From a virus: 20,688 nt of DNA. The position numbers and the translations under genes are program-made. Shown in pieces: positions 1 through 8,452 of this stretch (position 1 is its first letter; each line of letters starts with the position of its first letter). The DNA lies in IMG/VR virus record IMGVR_UViG_3300027747_001654, positions 1 to 20,688 of that record, one strand, 5' to 3'. The notes beneath the pieces were generated by a model. It did not search any database and was not told where the DNA came from. It saw only the letters and a list, made by a program, of their open reading frames with translations.

Positions 1-320
1 TCTGGAGCTACCACAACAACTGGCTCAACATAAGGCTGAATTCCTTTAAGCAATGCCTCAATAACTGCCTTTGGATTATCACCAAGCAAGCTGGTCACTT
101 GAGCATCTACCATTGCATCTGTAAACTGTCCTTGATCAACATAATCTTGACCAGACCAAAGGATAAGATTCCTTCCTATTTGCTTAATTCTAGCAACTGC
201 TGTTTTAGCATTGTTGTCGTAAGTTACAGAGTAATCCAATTGAGAAATACTAATTGGAGGACGAATTGCTACAACTGGTTGAGCAACATTAATAGTAATT
301 GCAGAAGGAAAAGTAATCAT
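1..320 (-). CDS. Hypothetical phage protein, 3' end outside window
   Basis: An open minus-strand frame starts at ATG 320-318 and runs off the left edge, giving about 106 residues. It begins MITFPSAITINVAQPV and continues without a stop, with sensible codon use. It lies 4 bases after the stop of the gene ending at 325, so it is the next cistron of the structural operon. There is no Shine-Dalgarno sequence before the ATG. The middle reads as an alpha-helical segment with regular charged residues (AVARIKQIGRNLILW), and the visible end is Pro/Val-rich. I do not recognise the family. Position suggests a virion-associated or head-completion protein, which is inference from order only. Confidence 0.75.
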   Translation of the reverse strand, partial: MITFPSAITINVAQPVVAIRPPISISQLDYSVTYDNNAKTAVARIKQIGRNLILWSGQDYVDQGQFTDAMVDAQVTSLLGDNPKAVIEALLKGIQPYVEPVVVVAP

Positions 321-324
321 AAGA

Positions 325-981
325 TTATGCGTAAACTACAAATGCGGTAGTGGTTACGCTAAATGCAGCTATATTTCCATTAGGAATAGCATGTGCTGGA
401 AATGTATATGTATCTCCTGGTTTAATTGGAATACCAAGTGTTGCAGAGGCCGTTGCACCAGTTGGATTAACATACAAAGTATTTACTAATCCATTATTTG
501 AAATAGAAAGATGTGTTCTCGTTGAAGATGCTGCTATAATTATTGCAGAACTTGTTACTGTAATAGCAGAAGTATTTGCACTAAATGTAAGCCTATGTCC
601 GTTTACTATTGCTTGTGATGCGATTGCATTGATGCCATTGGAAGAAGCATCATATCTTCCGTTGTCTCCTAACAATTGATTTCCACTTGGATCAAACAAA
701 TCAACTTGTAGAGAAGCCGCAGGGCTTATTGTTACTCCCCCAGAAACATCATTATCAGTTGATATAGGATTTCCAGTAGAATCATAAATATTTACATCTA
801 AAGTTGTGGTTGATGCTGCTATATCAACTTTAACATTTCCACTACCATCTACTGGCCCAGTGATATTAACATTCTCTGCTAATCCAGTTTGGCCTTGGAT
901 TGCACTTACAATCTGCCAACGCTGTTCATCAGCGGTTGTTCCTATAAAGTCTTGGAAATCAAGTGGAGTAACAGTGGGCAT
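325..981 (-). CDS. Beta-rich structural protein (decoration- or fibre-like)
   Basis: 218 residues, starting MPTVTPLDFQDF. The sequence is rich in Thr, Ser, Ala, Asn and Val with almost no Cys or Trp, typical of beta-sandwich virion proteins. The C-terminal third (about residues 135-215) has the pattern RTHLSISNNGLVNTLYVNP followed by GIPIKPGDTYTF. This resembles the small beta-sandwich found in many phage decoration or collar proteins, in which a strand with 'L.I.N.G' precedes 'PG..Y'. That assignment is by pattern only. The start has no Shine-Dalgarno. A strong hairpin lies between it and the preceding gene, so its expression may differ from that of the capsid gene. Exact role unknown. Confidence 0.82.
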   Translation of the reverse strand: MPTVTPLDFQDFIGTTADEQRWQIVSAIQGQTGLAENVNITGPVDGSGNVKVDIAASTTTLDVNIYDSTGNPISTDNDVSGGVTISPAASLQVDLFDPSGNQLLGDNGRYDASSNGINAIASQAIVNGHRLTFSANTSAITVTSSAIIIAASSTRTHLSISNNGLVNTLYVNPTGATASATLGIPIKPGDTYTFPAHAIPNGNIAAFSVTTTAFVVYA

Positions 982-1000
982 AAAAATTTAAGGTAGTATA

Positions 1001-1024
1001 GCGGGGGGTTTTTACGCCCCCCGC
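1001..1024 (-). terminator. Strong GC hairpin between structural genes
   Basis: A perfect 8-bp inverted repeat (GCGGGGGG / CCCCCCGC) with an 8-base T-rich loop sits in the 57-base gap between two structural genes. No T-run follows the stem in the minus-strand direction, so it is not a classical intrinsic terminator. It could attenuate the operon, act as an RNA processing site, or protect the 3' end of the upstream cistron. Structure is certain, role is not. Confidence 0.5.
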
Positions 1025-1038
1025 AATACAAGTTTCAA

Positions 1039-1755
1039 TTACTGAAGAATACCAACAACATAGACATTACCAGTGCAAGCACCGATTTTGCCCGTGGAGT
1101 CAGCAGTAGGGGAACCAGAAGTACCCTCGGTCGTAACATTTGGATTGTAGAACGAGATTGTCGTTCCAGTAGTCGCGGTAATCGTGAACACGCCATTGTA
1201 GGTCGTGGTCGTTGAAGACTTAATGCGAATGACTGATCCAGGCGTATACGAGGCAGGAACACTCGTCACATTGATGGTCGAGATGTTGTTTGCCGTGTAG
1301 TGACTAATCGAAGTCAGCGTTGGGATAGCAGATGTCGTAACCTTAACGCGAAGCGATTGGGTCGAAGCAGCTCCAGTTCCATCAGTAGTAGCGACAGGAA
1401 GGCCACCAGTGACATAGTATGGAGAAGCAAGAGCCAGAGTTTGAGCCGACAGGTTTGCAGTGCTGTTGTTTGGGGTAAGAACAGTAGCCGCAAGCGTAGT
1501 GGAGGCAGTGATGTTTTCGCTGTCAATACCGTTGTCAATAATGGCAACAGCGGCGGTAGCAAAGGTTCCAATTACATTGGTATACTCAATGAATGCGGAA
1601 GTAGGGATAAATACTTGTTCGTCATACTCAAGTTGACCAATGGTGTAGGAAGCAGCAGGAAGCGTGAAATCAATCTCGTATGGGCCGAAACGAACCACAG
1701 TAAGATTGTTAGGAACAGGCTTGATGCTGTTAGATGGAGGTAGTGTATTAGGCAT
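1039..1755 (-). CDS. Beta-rich structural protein, tandem-domain-like
   Basis: 238 residues, starting MPNTLPPSNSIKPVPNN. It is very rich in Thr, Ser, Ala and Val. The first about 90 residues are more varied (VRFGPYEIDFTLPAASYTIG). The rest is a string of beta-strand-like segments, including SYTPGSVIRIKSSTTTTYNG, reminiscent of immunoglobulin-like or fibre-type domains seen in phage surface proteins. No catalytic motif is visible. The leader carries ACAACCCAAA, the same 10-mer seen before the capsid gene, and no Shine-Dalgarno. The order capsid, 107-residue protein, then this gene fits a head decoration, connector or adsorption component. Role is inferred. Confidence 0.82.
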   Translation of the reverse strand: MPNTLPPSNSIKPVPNNLTVVRFGPYEIDFTLPAASYTIGQLEYDEQVFIPTSAFIEYTNVIGTFATAAVAIIDNGIDSENITASTTLAATVLTPNNSTANLSAQTLALASPYYVTGGLPVATTDGTGAASTQSLRVKVTTSAIPTLTSISHYTANNISTINVTSVPASYTPGSVIRIKSSTTTTYNGVFTITATTGTTISFYNPNVTTEGTSGSPTADSTGKIGACTGNVYVVGILQ

Positions 1756-1774
1756 AATTTTGGGTTGTTAATTT

Positions 1775-2098
1775 TTAGTAGAAGCTAGGGACATTGTAAA
1801 TGACATTGTTAAGCGTGTAGCTAACCGCTGCGGTAACAGAAGTTGGAGCAACTGTAATAGCAGTATACAATGGGCCATTCCCATTGATGCTGACTGCACC
1901 AGAGTAAGAAACACCGTTAATCACTACAGTTCCACCCGCAGGGGTAGAGATCGACCAAGTAATGGCCGAAGTAGGAATGACAAAGGTATTTCCAGTTGTT
2001 ACAGCAACGAAGTAAGGAGTCAAGGGTTGCCCCGACCCTGTGTATAACAGGGCGGGGGCATTCAAGACATCCGATGGTGCGTAATCGTTAGAATTCAT
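1775..2098 (-). CDS. Small beta-rich structural protein
   Basis: 107 residues, starting MNSNDYAPSDVLNAPALL, directly downstream of the capsid candidate (20-base gap). It is hydrophobic and beta-rich with the motif STPAGGTVVINGVSYSG and no Cys. Length and position immediately after the major capsid gene fit a capsid decoration or stabilisation protein, but many phages keep unrelated small proteins here. No Shine-Dalgarno precedes the ATG. I do not recognise the family. Confidence 0.8.
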   Translation of the reverse strand: MNSNDYAPSDVLNAPALLYTGSGQPLTPYFVAVTTGNTFVIPTSAITWSISTPAGGTVVINGVSYSGAVSINGNGPLYTAITVAPTSVTAAVSYTLNNVIYNVPSFY

Positions 2099-2118
2099 CG
2101 TATGTTCTAATTACTTGA

Positions 2119-3528
2119 TTAGATAGGTTGGCTAACAACGCTGGAGCAGACGAAGCAATCTGGAGTTGCATCTGGAGGCCCTTGTGGGGACAGAGTGCAA
2201 GGAGCAGGGATGATAAGACGGCTGGTGTTGAGCCTGTGAAGGATCGAATGCATGAGCGTAGGATCTTGGAACTGCATTCCCATACGGAACTGATTCCAGA
2301 AGAAACCTTGATCACGCTTGATGTTGCACTCCCAATCTGGGTTCTTCCACTGCCAATCGCCAGCGTAGTTCTGGGTCATGCCTTGGGCCTCACCAATTCC
2401 ACTCTGGGAAGGGCTGATCCACTTGATCATGGCCTTATTCACCCAAGGGTTGGTGATACCGAAGTCAGCATTGTTGTAGGCAGGGTTCTGGACATACTTG
2501 CACCCAAGCTCCGTGGTAACGGGGATATAGGGAAGAACGCGAACCAGACGAGGCCAAGTAGCAACATTGTTAGCATCGAAAGTGGAGAGAGATGCGTTGT
2601 AAGCATAATCCACATTGAGACGAACACCGTTGATGTCGTTGCAGAAAGCGTAGTTTCCGATAACGCGATCAATACCAAGGGAGTATTGAAGCTGCTTGTC
2701 ATCGAAATCACTGACGCTCTCCCACCATCCACCAGACTGCTTGGCATACTGCCAGAGCTGACGAAGGACACGGGCATCGGGAACAATGATCTCAAGGAGA
2801 GGACGACCAGCGGCCTCACTCACATCGAGACGATAAGCATCATCTTCACGCTGCAGGTTGATGAGGATGTCATCAAGGGTATCCAGAGAAAGCAGACCAA
2901 TGTTGCCAAGGTTGGAAGCTGCCATCTTAACATAGACATAGCCCATGTTGAAGCTGCCTTCAGCGGTTCCTTGGAACTCTTGAACGACAAACATCTGATC
3001 ATCTTCAGCAACACAAGACACAAGGCTCTGACCGTTGGAAACGGGAACCCAATGGTGTCCTGCACCACCGATCCACTGACTACGAGCGAACTCCTCGTGG
3101 ACATTCTTGGTGATGTTGACATTCGTGGACATGATGTGATCCATCTCCTCTTGAGGAAACAGACGATACATGAAATCGGTAAGCTGATACCAATCGGTAC
3201 GCATGGCCTTGGTGAAAAGGCTGAAGCTGTAGGATTCGGTTCCAGGGTGAGCAATGGTCTCAAACTGAACATCATCAGCATTCTGGATGCAGCGTCCACT
3301 CTGGACTTCCTGCCAAGGCTGATCTGGGTTGTACCATCCACGACCAAAGCGGAAAGCCTTCATCGTTGGGAGGGTGTTAAGGGGCCAAGTTTCTGTCTCA
3401 AGACGACCATAATAGATCGAATTGATTGCCATCTTCTTAATGAAGAAGGGATTATAATAAGTCCTCGCCTCGCGGAACAGAGTGTCCACGTCTTGGCAGG
3501 AGGAGAATGTAACGCCATTCTGTGCCAT
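2119..3528 (-). CDS. Probable major capsid protein
   Basis: 469 residues if started at MAQNGVTFSSCQDVD (ATG 3528-3526). The open frame extends further upstream, but those extra codons are a low-complexity leader (Asn/Gln/Lys) and homologue-like sequence begins at this Met. The assignment rests on gene order (portal, 93-residue protein, coiled-coil scaffold candidate, then this gene), on length, and on its aromatic-rich, mixed alpha/beta character without enzyme motifs. It is preceded by a 247-base structured leader and an ACAACCCAAA element, as expected for a highly expressed product. Family-level similarity cannot be judged by eye, and a large internal virion protein is the main alternative. 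The antisense frame is open for 478 codons, a by-product of biased codon use. Confidence 0.8.
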   Translation of the reverse strand: MAQNGVTFSSCQDVDTLFREARTYYNPFFIKKMAINSIYYGRLETETWPLNTLPTMKAFRFGRGWYNPDQPWQEVQSGRCIQNADDVQFETIAHPGTESYSFSLFTKAMRTDWYQLTDFMYRLFPQEEMDHIMSTNVNITKNVHEEFARSQWIGGAGHHWVPVSNGQSLVSCVAEDDQMFVVQEFQGTAEGSFNMGYVYVKMAASNLGNIGLLSLDTLDDILINLQREDDAYRLDVSEAAGRPLLEIIVPDARVLRQLWQYAKQSGGWWESVSDFDDKQLQYSLGIDRVIGNYAFCNDINGVRLNVDYAYNASLSTFDANNVATWPRLVRVLPYIPVTTELGCKYVQNPAYNNADFGITNPWVNKAMIKWISPSQSGIGEAQGMTQNYAGDWQWKNPDWECNIKRDQGFFWNQFRMGMQFQDPTLMHSILHRLNTSRLIIPAPCTLSPQGPPDATPDCFVCSSVVSQPI

Positions 3529-3775
3529 ATAATTAATTTGTTTGGGTTGTTTTGTTTTGTGTAACAAAAAGGATCGCTCCCCATTATTACACGATTGAGT
3601 GTTTTGGGTTTGCGATCTGGCAACCATCGCTGGTCTTCCGTAATCACCCCACTATTCTTTGGTTTGACGATCTGCTTATTATTTAATGTGGGTCGCTATC
3701 CCACTCATCGCTTCTACCAAGAACAGTTGGCTAATCACAGTCAACTAATCCAGAATTAAAATGTCTGATGAACCA
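3529..3775 (-). promoter_or_regulatory. Structured 5' leader of the capsid gene
   Basis: There is no gene here apart from a possible frameshift extension of the upstream gene ending at 3776. Read on the minus strand, it holds several small hairpins with GCGA (GNRA-type) loops. These are GGA-GCGA-TCC (3571-3580) and ACCA-GCGA-TGGT (3623-3634), plus GTGGG/CCCAC (3688-3704). A 6-bp long-range pairing between 3572-3577 and 3612-3617 is an alternative fold. The ACAACCCAAA element lies at 3541-3550. It looks like an mRNA leader tuning capsid expression. No clear promoter was found. Confidence 0.45.
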
Positions 3776-3848
3776 TTAGTATTTTTCTAATAGTTCGTCA
3801 ATACTTATTTTACCTATTCCTAAACTTTGCAAAAAGTCCAGCGGGGGT
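3776..3848 (-). other. Possible +1 frameshift site and alternative C-terminus
   Basis: Near the end of the scaffold-like gene the minus strand reads ACC CCC GCT (3848-3840). Slipping +1 on the CCC codon, from CCC to CCG, enters a frame open for 21 more codons to TAA at 3778-3776, instead of stopping at 3812-3810. The alternative tail ends SLGIGKISIDELLEKY, which reads like a well-formed amphipathic helix rather than random translation of non-coding DNA. Proline CCC slippage is an established +1 mechanism (Listeria phage PSA capsid and tail genes). No experimental evidence; inference from sequence. Confidence 0.4.
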
Positions 3849-5150
3849 AAGCTCCTCTTCTTGGTTTGCTTTCCCAGAAGAGGAAGAACTTACGCCTCCC
3901 TCCGAAGTCGAAGAGCCACGCATCTTTTTTATTGTTTCGTTCAGTTCAGAAACTTGTTTCTCAAGTGCAAAAGTATATGCACGAGCTTTCTTGAATTTTG
4001 CTCCCTGCTGGAGTACGCGAGTGATTTGCTCTGGCGCAAAGTTGGAGTTCTCACGGAGTGCTGATTCAGCAATCAGTTCATCTTCCGAAGTATCATCATC
4101 AATCTTGTTGGATGCAATGAGCTTGGCGACTTCCTCTGGATATTTGATGGAATCATCAAGCTGCTTTTTGGCTTCTGCAAAGGCATCATTCCATCGTTTG
4201 GAAACTTGACTCCTGTTCATTTGCGCCCTGCGGGACTTCTCTTCTTCTGTGCGGGAACGGGTCACTTCCCATTCTTGGAGAGCTTGAACCCTAGACTCAA
4301 CTTTACCAAGAACATCATAAGCCGTAGAGTTGAATTTAGCCTGCTCCATAGGCGAGAGATTCTCGTAGATGGCGTTAAGAGTTTGTTTGGAAATCTCGCG
4401 CTGTCTGATCCTTTCATTTTGATCTGGGGTTTGAAGTGATGATTGATATGCGGCAACTGCTTTCTCAAATTCCATGATGCTTGAAGGGTCTTCAGACAGA
4501 AGCATCTTGACTTGATTATAGCCAATAGCAATTGGCTGATCGAATGTCTCTTGGAAGATTGGATCGGCTGGAAGATTCAGATAGGCATTGGCTTTACGGA
4601 GATCATCCAGTTCTGCATTGAGCTTTTCCTCACGCTCCTGCTTCTCTTTAACGGTCAGTTCAAGATCCTTCTGAAGCTGCTCCATTTGCTTCTTGGTTCC
4701 ACCGTCATCCATCTTGGATCGCAGTTCCTCAATCTGCTTCTCGTACTCTGGAAGTTTTGCCTTCTCGTACTCATCAATCTTTTTCTTTAGCTCGGCAGCT
4801 TCTTTGGAAAGTTGTTCATTGGTCTGCTTGAGACTCTTGATGAATCCTGGCTTCTTCTCATCATCCACAAGTGATGCCTTTACCTTTGGCTCATCATCAT
4901 TGCTGCTTTCCTCAACAACTCTTGCTTCCTTTGCTGCATCAATCTGATCACGCTGTTCAGCACTGTCTTGGTTCAGCTTGGTAGCAAACTTCTTAAAAAG
5001 ATCGGAAGGGTTTCCCTGTGGGGCATCCTTGATGTCTGCCTTGAAAAAGTTATCGGCTTCCTTGATTGCTGCGTCCCTTGCGGCCTTGTCAGCTACAGGG
5101 GCGGCAGTAAGGTTTGGATTCTTGGTATCTTGGGTTGCTGTTTCGGACAT
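3810..5150 (-). CDS. Probable scaffolding protein
   Basis: 446 residues, starting MSETATQDTKNPNLT. It is highly charged (Lys/Glu/Asp) with a long predicted coiled coil at about residues 100-195 and a Ser/Gly-rich linker near the end (GGVSSSSSGKANQEEE). The C-terminal tail reads ELTPAGLFAKFRNR. Lying between portal and capsid genes, this composition is characteristic of head scaffolding proteins. Scaffolds are rarely conserved in sequence, so the call is by context. The leader has CAACCACAAAA and no Shine-Dalgarno. A +1 shift at a CCC run eleven codons before the stop would replace the tail and extend the product to 3776 (see the separate entry). Confidence 0.8.
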   Translation of the reverse strand: MSETATQDTKNPNLTAAPVADKAARDAAIKEADNFFKADIKDAPQGNPSDLFKKFATKLNQDSAEQRDQIDAAKEARVVEESSNDDEPKVKASLVDDEKKPGFIKSLKQTNEQLSKEAAELKKKIDEYEKAKLPEYEKQIEELRSKMDDGGTKKQMEQLQKDLELTVKEKQEREEKLNAELDDLRKANAYLNLPADPIFQETFDQPIAIGYNQVKMLLSEDPSSIMEFEKAVAAYQSSLQTPDQNERIRQREISKQTLNAIYENLSPMEQAKFNSTAYDVLGKVESRVQALQEWEVTRSRTEEEKSRRAQMNRSQVSKRWNDAFAEAKKQLDDSIKYPEEVAKLIASNKIDDDTSEDELIAESALRENSNFAPEQITRVLQQGAKFKKARAYTFALEKQVSELNETIKKMRGSSTSEGGVSSSSSGKANQEEELTPAGLFAKFRNR

Positions 5151-5171
5151 AATGATGGTTTTTTGTGGTTG

Positions 5172-5453
5172 TTATTTGCGTGAGGATATTTCTTCTGCTG
5201 TCAAACTTTCGTCTAAATCTGGGTCAGTATCTTTCTTCTTGTCTTCAATAATAGCTTGGGGCTTAACACGACCAGCATCATGGAATGTATTATCAACGGC
5301 ATCTGATGCATACTCTTGAAGCAACTTGAAGACGGCAACAACAGTTGCGTGGTCATTCTTTACCAACTCCTCATAAATTGAGGTTTTTAACTCACTATAT
5401 CTTTTGTCGTTGATGATTGCTGCGGCAAGGTTTGAGGTATTTTTATCAGCCAT
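5172..5453 (-). CDS. Hypothetical protein between portal and scaffold
   Basis: 93 residues, starting MADKNTSNLAAAIIND. The N-terminal two thirds are helical (YSELKTSIYEELVKND). The C-terminal third is strongly acidic and lysine-rich (EDKKKDTDPDLDESLTAEE). Its start overlaps the end of the portal gene by 8 bases, and it ends 21 bases before the scaffold start, so the three are translated from one message. Small acidic proteins here often assist portal or scaffold assembly, but no known family is recognised. Confidence 0.8.
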   Translation of the reverse strand: MADKNTSNLAAAIINDKRYSELKTSIYEELVKNDHATVVAVFKLLQEYASDAVDNTFHDAGRVKPQAIIEDKKKDTDPDLDESLTAEEISSRK

Positions 5454-8052
5454 TTTGTTGTCCTATTTGCGGGTTGCTTTGCGTTACTTGTTCTTGGGCT
5501 TGGATAGCCTGTTGTTGAGCAGCCATTTCTTGGGCATTCATTTGCTCATTGTGACCCATGTCTTGTTCATGGCTTGCTTGGGAAGTTTGTGTTTCGACCC
5601 AATGCTTATTCCTTTTGATTTGAATATCGTTAGCAGCCTTGGCTCTCTTGTTGGCAATATCAGTGGAGGCTTTCTCCATGTATGCAGCATTGTGAAGCTG
5701 TGCCTTTTGAGCAATTGCCGCCAGCTTGATGTCTTCCTTCTTCTGCATGGTATCAACAATGATTGATTCCCTTGCAAGGAGAGCTTGGAGCTTGGCTTGG
5801 TTCTCATCCATCTGTCCTTGTCCACCTTGCTGTTGTTTGGCTTTTGCCATTTCGGAAAGCTGGCTACCAAGTTCATCAACGCCACGCTGAAGTTGTTGAA
5901 GTTGTTGGGCAAACTGTTGTGCGAGATTCTTCTTGCTTGGATCTTTCTGAATGAATCCAAGGTGAGCAGTCATGTGCGGCCCCTTGAAACGCAATAGACA
6001 GGCGTAGATGTCACGCATAAGCTCAAAGGTTTCGTCTTGATCAAGTTGAGAACCTTGCTGACCTTGCTGCATAGAAGCAGCAGCAGCTTGCATTGCCTGT
6101 TGAGCCTCCTGCATGGACATTCCAGCATCTTGGAAGTGGCCTTGGAAGTGTTCTATATGATTCTGATCTGGGTAAACCTGGAAGTTTGCAGGGTTGCCCT
6201 TTGGATCAGTCATACCAATGTTCTCCATAGAAATGATTCCCTTCTCATCTGGAATATCAATCTTGGTCTGCTGGAAGTAACGGCTGACATTCTGGCGACC
6301 ATTGAGTGCAGCAATAGCGTCTTGGATAGCATTGGCTTGCCCCTCATTCATTGGGGTCATGCCCGTGAGGGAGACAGTCTGTTGAGCAGCCATCAGCTTG
6401 TAGGACGGGCTACCAGAGCCAGCAAGCATATTGCTCTCTAGGTTCTCAATGTTCTCCCACTTCCATGCTTCCTTTGGAACTCCATTTTCATCCATGAAGT
6501 CCACAAACTTCTGTTTGATTTTGTATCCGTATCCACCCTTGGTAGTACGGCTCATTCGCTTGTAGAGGAGTCTCAACCAGCGGGTCTGGTTATCATTGAA
6601 ACGACGAATTTGTGTTCCTTGGAGCTTGGCAGATTCAGCGGCATCAAGTTCAGCTTCTCCCTTGGTGCGTTGCTTGCCGCCTTTGTTGGACATACCAATA
6701 TTGTATGCTCCAATACCGCGATACAAATCAGCTTGGTAAAACTGAATGCCAGAAAGAATCTCTTGGAAGGGTATGTTTACGGAAACTTGGTGAGGCTCGA
6801 CATCCTGTGGAAGAACCATCCAAGGCATCCACTCCATTTGTTTGAGCTTCTTGGTTGCTTCAGCGGAACCTCCCTTGAACATCAAGCGGGTATTCCAATC
6901 CACAGAATCCATGAATCGGTTCATGTGGATGTCATAGGCTCGGCATTGAATGAAGATAGCCTCGGCTAGTCCTTGGATCTCATGCCAGATTCCGCTTCCC
7001 GTGGAGTCGCACATTGGGGCAATAATATCTTCCCAACCGTCCTCATCCTTTTCTACCCAATCCTTTTTGTAGTAAAGGAAACCAGTTTGGTCACGGTACT
7101 CTTCTTCAGTAAGGTCTTTGCGTCCGTTCTCTTTGTAGCCAAGAACAAGTCCACCGTAGTTCTGGAGCAAGAGCATCTTGGAAATAGATCCGTTGAACTC
7201 CATGATGTAGAGTTCATAAAGCTCAATACGAAGCGTATAGAGCCTAGAAAGGTTCATGTTACCGCTGGCAACATCTCGCAACCATTCCGTATTGGTATAG
7301 GTATTGCGATAGTTTGTAGTGAACATTCTCAAGGCATCAACGCAAGCCCAGAAGTTCCAACCCATATCCGTAGCATATTTACGCGCTTTCTCTGGGTCTT
7401 CCTCGCCTCCTGTGATCTTTAACCAGAACTCAAGCGGAGTATAGGATCTCTTGATGCAAAGCTCTCCAAGGTTGGTTAGATCGGCGTATGTCTTGTCTGG
7501 AATCAGCACATTGGAGTTATGAAAACTCTTGGTAGGCCAACCATCACGGTCTTCTGCAATTTCAAATCCTTTTCCGTAAAGCGTCATCTCCTCAACATCC
7601 AATTCGACATTGTAGTTATAGGAAGGCCAAGCACGAAGCATACGGTCAAATCCAACACTGATAAGATCGCTCCAAATTTTCTTCTCGGTAGGGTTGCCTA
7701 ATTTTGTGGTGATATTGGCAGCAGTATTACGCTCCATTACCATATCCACGAAGCTAGACTTCTGGTTATCCACAATGAACTTCATCTGACGGAATGGCAC
7801 ATTGCTCATTCCAGAAAGCTGACGGGAAGCTACTTGGCTATAGTCCGTAGGGGGAAATCCTTTGTAGCATTTGTAGATTCTTCCCCACTTACGCTCGCGT
7901 CCTGCATTATCAAGGCGAAGATTCCAGCAGATAGTAAAAGCATCATTGGCAGTTTGGACACGGCTTGTGGGAGCAACACCGTTTGAGTTGATGGTATTAA
8001 ACCCCCAACTTGAAACACCCTCACGATTTACTATCTTTTTTGTTTTAGCCAT
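5446..8052 (-). CDS. Portal protein (large, Gln-rich C-terminal tail)
   Basis: 868 residues, starting MAKTKKIVNREGVSSW. The first about 600 residues have the composition of a portal: aromatic-rich mixed alpha/beta sequence, with FYQADLYRGIGAYNIG and a conserved-looking KGEAELDAAESAKLQGTQI helix at about 470-500. The last about 220 residues are Gln/Ala-rich helices (QEAQQAMQAAAASMQQGQQ), like the barrel or tail of large podovirus-type portals. As the ring at the capsid vertex it would form the DNA channel and dock the terminase encoded next door. It overlaps the HNH gene upstream (8 bases) and the 93-residue gene downstream (8 bases). Length is above average for portals (about 500-750). Assignment is from context plus general features. 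Confidence 0.85.
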   Translation of the reverse strand: MAKTKKIVNREGVSSWGFNTINSNGVAPTSRVQTANDAFTICWNLRLDNAGRERKWGRIYKCYKGFPPTDYSQVASRQLSGMSNVPFRQMKFIVDNQKSSFVDMVMERNTAANITTKLGNPTEKKIWSDLISVGFDRMLRAWPSYNYNVELDVEEMTLYGKGFEIAEDRDGWPTKSFHNSNVLIPDKTYADLTNLGELCIKRSYTPLEFWLKITGGEEDPEKARKYATDMGWNFWACVDALRMFTTNYRNTYTNTEWLRDVASGNMNLSRLYTLRIELYELYIMEFNGSISKMLLLQNYGGLVLGYKENGRKDLTEEEYRDQTGFLYYKKDWVEKDEDGWEDIIAPMCDSTGSGIWHEIQGLAEAIFIQCRAYDIHMNRFMDSVDWNTRLMFKGGSAEATKKLKQMEWMPWMVLPQDVEPHQVSVNIPFQEILSGIQFYQADLYRGIGAYNIGMSNKGGKQRTKGEAELDAAESAKLQGTQIRRFNDNQTRWLRLLYKRMSRTTKGGYGYKIKQKFVDFMDENGVPKEAWKWENIENLESNMLAGSGSPSYKLMAAQQTVSLTGMTPMNEGQANAIQDAIAALNGRQNVSRYFQQTKIDIPDEKGIISMENIGMTDPKGNPANFQVYPDQNHIEHFQGHFQDAGMSMQEAQQAMQAAAASMQQGQQGSQLDQDETFELMRDIYACLLRFKGPHMTAHLGFIQKDPSKKNLAQQFAQQLQQLQRGVDELGSQLSEMAKAKQQQGGQGQMDENQAKLQALLARESIIVDTMQKKEDIKLAAIAQKAQLHNAAYMEKASTDIANKRAKAANDIQIKRNKHWVETQTSQASHEQDMGHNEQMNAQEMAAQQQAIQAQEQVTQSNPQIGQQNG

Positions 8053-8452
8053 TATCCAAGTTTAGTTTTTTGCGCCAACCGCGAAATTCTTTGTTTTCAA
8101 AAGTTTTGATGGCATGACAATTTGAGCATCTTACTACACATTTTGATACTTCAGCAAGAGCTAAATCCCAGTTTCTAAAATCGCAAATATTTCTAACTTT
8201 TTCTCCATGTATGTGATCAAAATGAAGTGCAACTGCGTGTTTTTTGTATCCACAATCAATGCATCCATTTTTTAATTTGTAGAGATTTGCTTTTTCTTGA
8301 AATTCTTTTTTATTTTTAGCGTTTATTGCACTATGTGTTGTTTTATTATTTTTATACCACTGTGCATTTTTTAGCTTAAACAATTCTTTGTTTTCTTTAT
8401 ACCTTTTCCTTCTATTGGAATTATACCTATCCTTTTTTTCTTTGCTAATCAT
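8045..8452 (-). CDS. HNH homing-type endonuclease
   Basis: 135 residues, starting MISKEKKDRYNSNRRKRYK. The N-terminal half is a lysine-rich helix. The C-terminal half has the zinc-bound HNH layout: CIDCG, then ALHFDHIHGEK (the catalytic His region), then CVVRCSNCHAIKTFE. This is a common phage HNH family, usually mobile, that nicks DNA at intronless sites. The gene is squeezed between two others by ATGA-type overlap at its start (8449-8452) and an 8-base overlap with the portal start. It is more AT-rich and Lys/Asn-rich than its neighbours, which suggests recent insertion. Confidence 0.9.
   Translation of the reverse strand: MISKEKKDRYNSNRRKRYKENKELFKLKNAQWYKNNKTTHSAINAKNKKEFQEKANLYKLKNGCIDCGYKKHAVALHFDHIHGEKVRNICDFRNWDLALAEVSKCVVRCSNCHAIKTFENKEFRGWRKKLNLDNG

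Noticed and set aside
2128-3564. 478-codon open frame antisense to the capsid gene
   Set aside because: It mirrors the strong codon bias of the capsid gene. The translation has no recognisable domain, and every neighbour in this block is minus strand.
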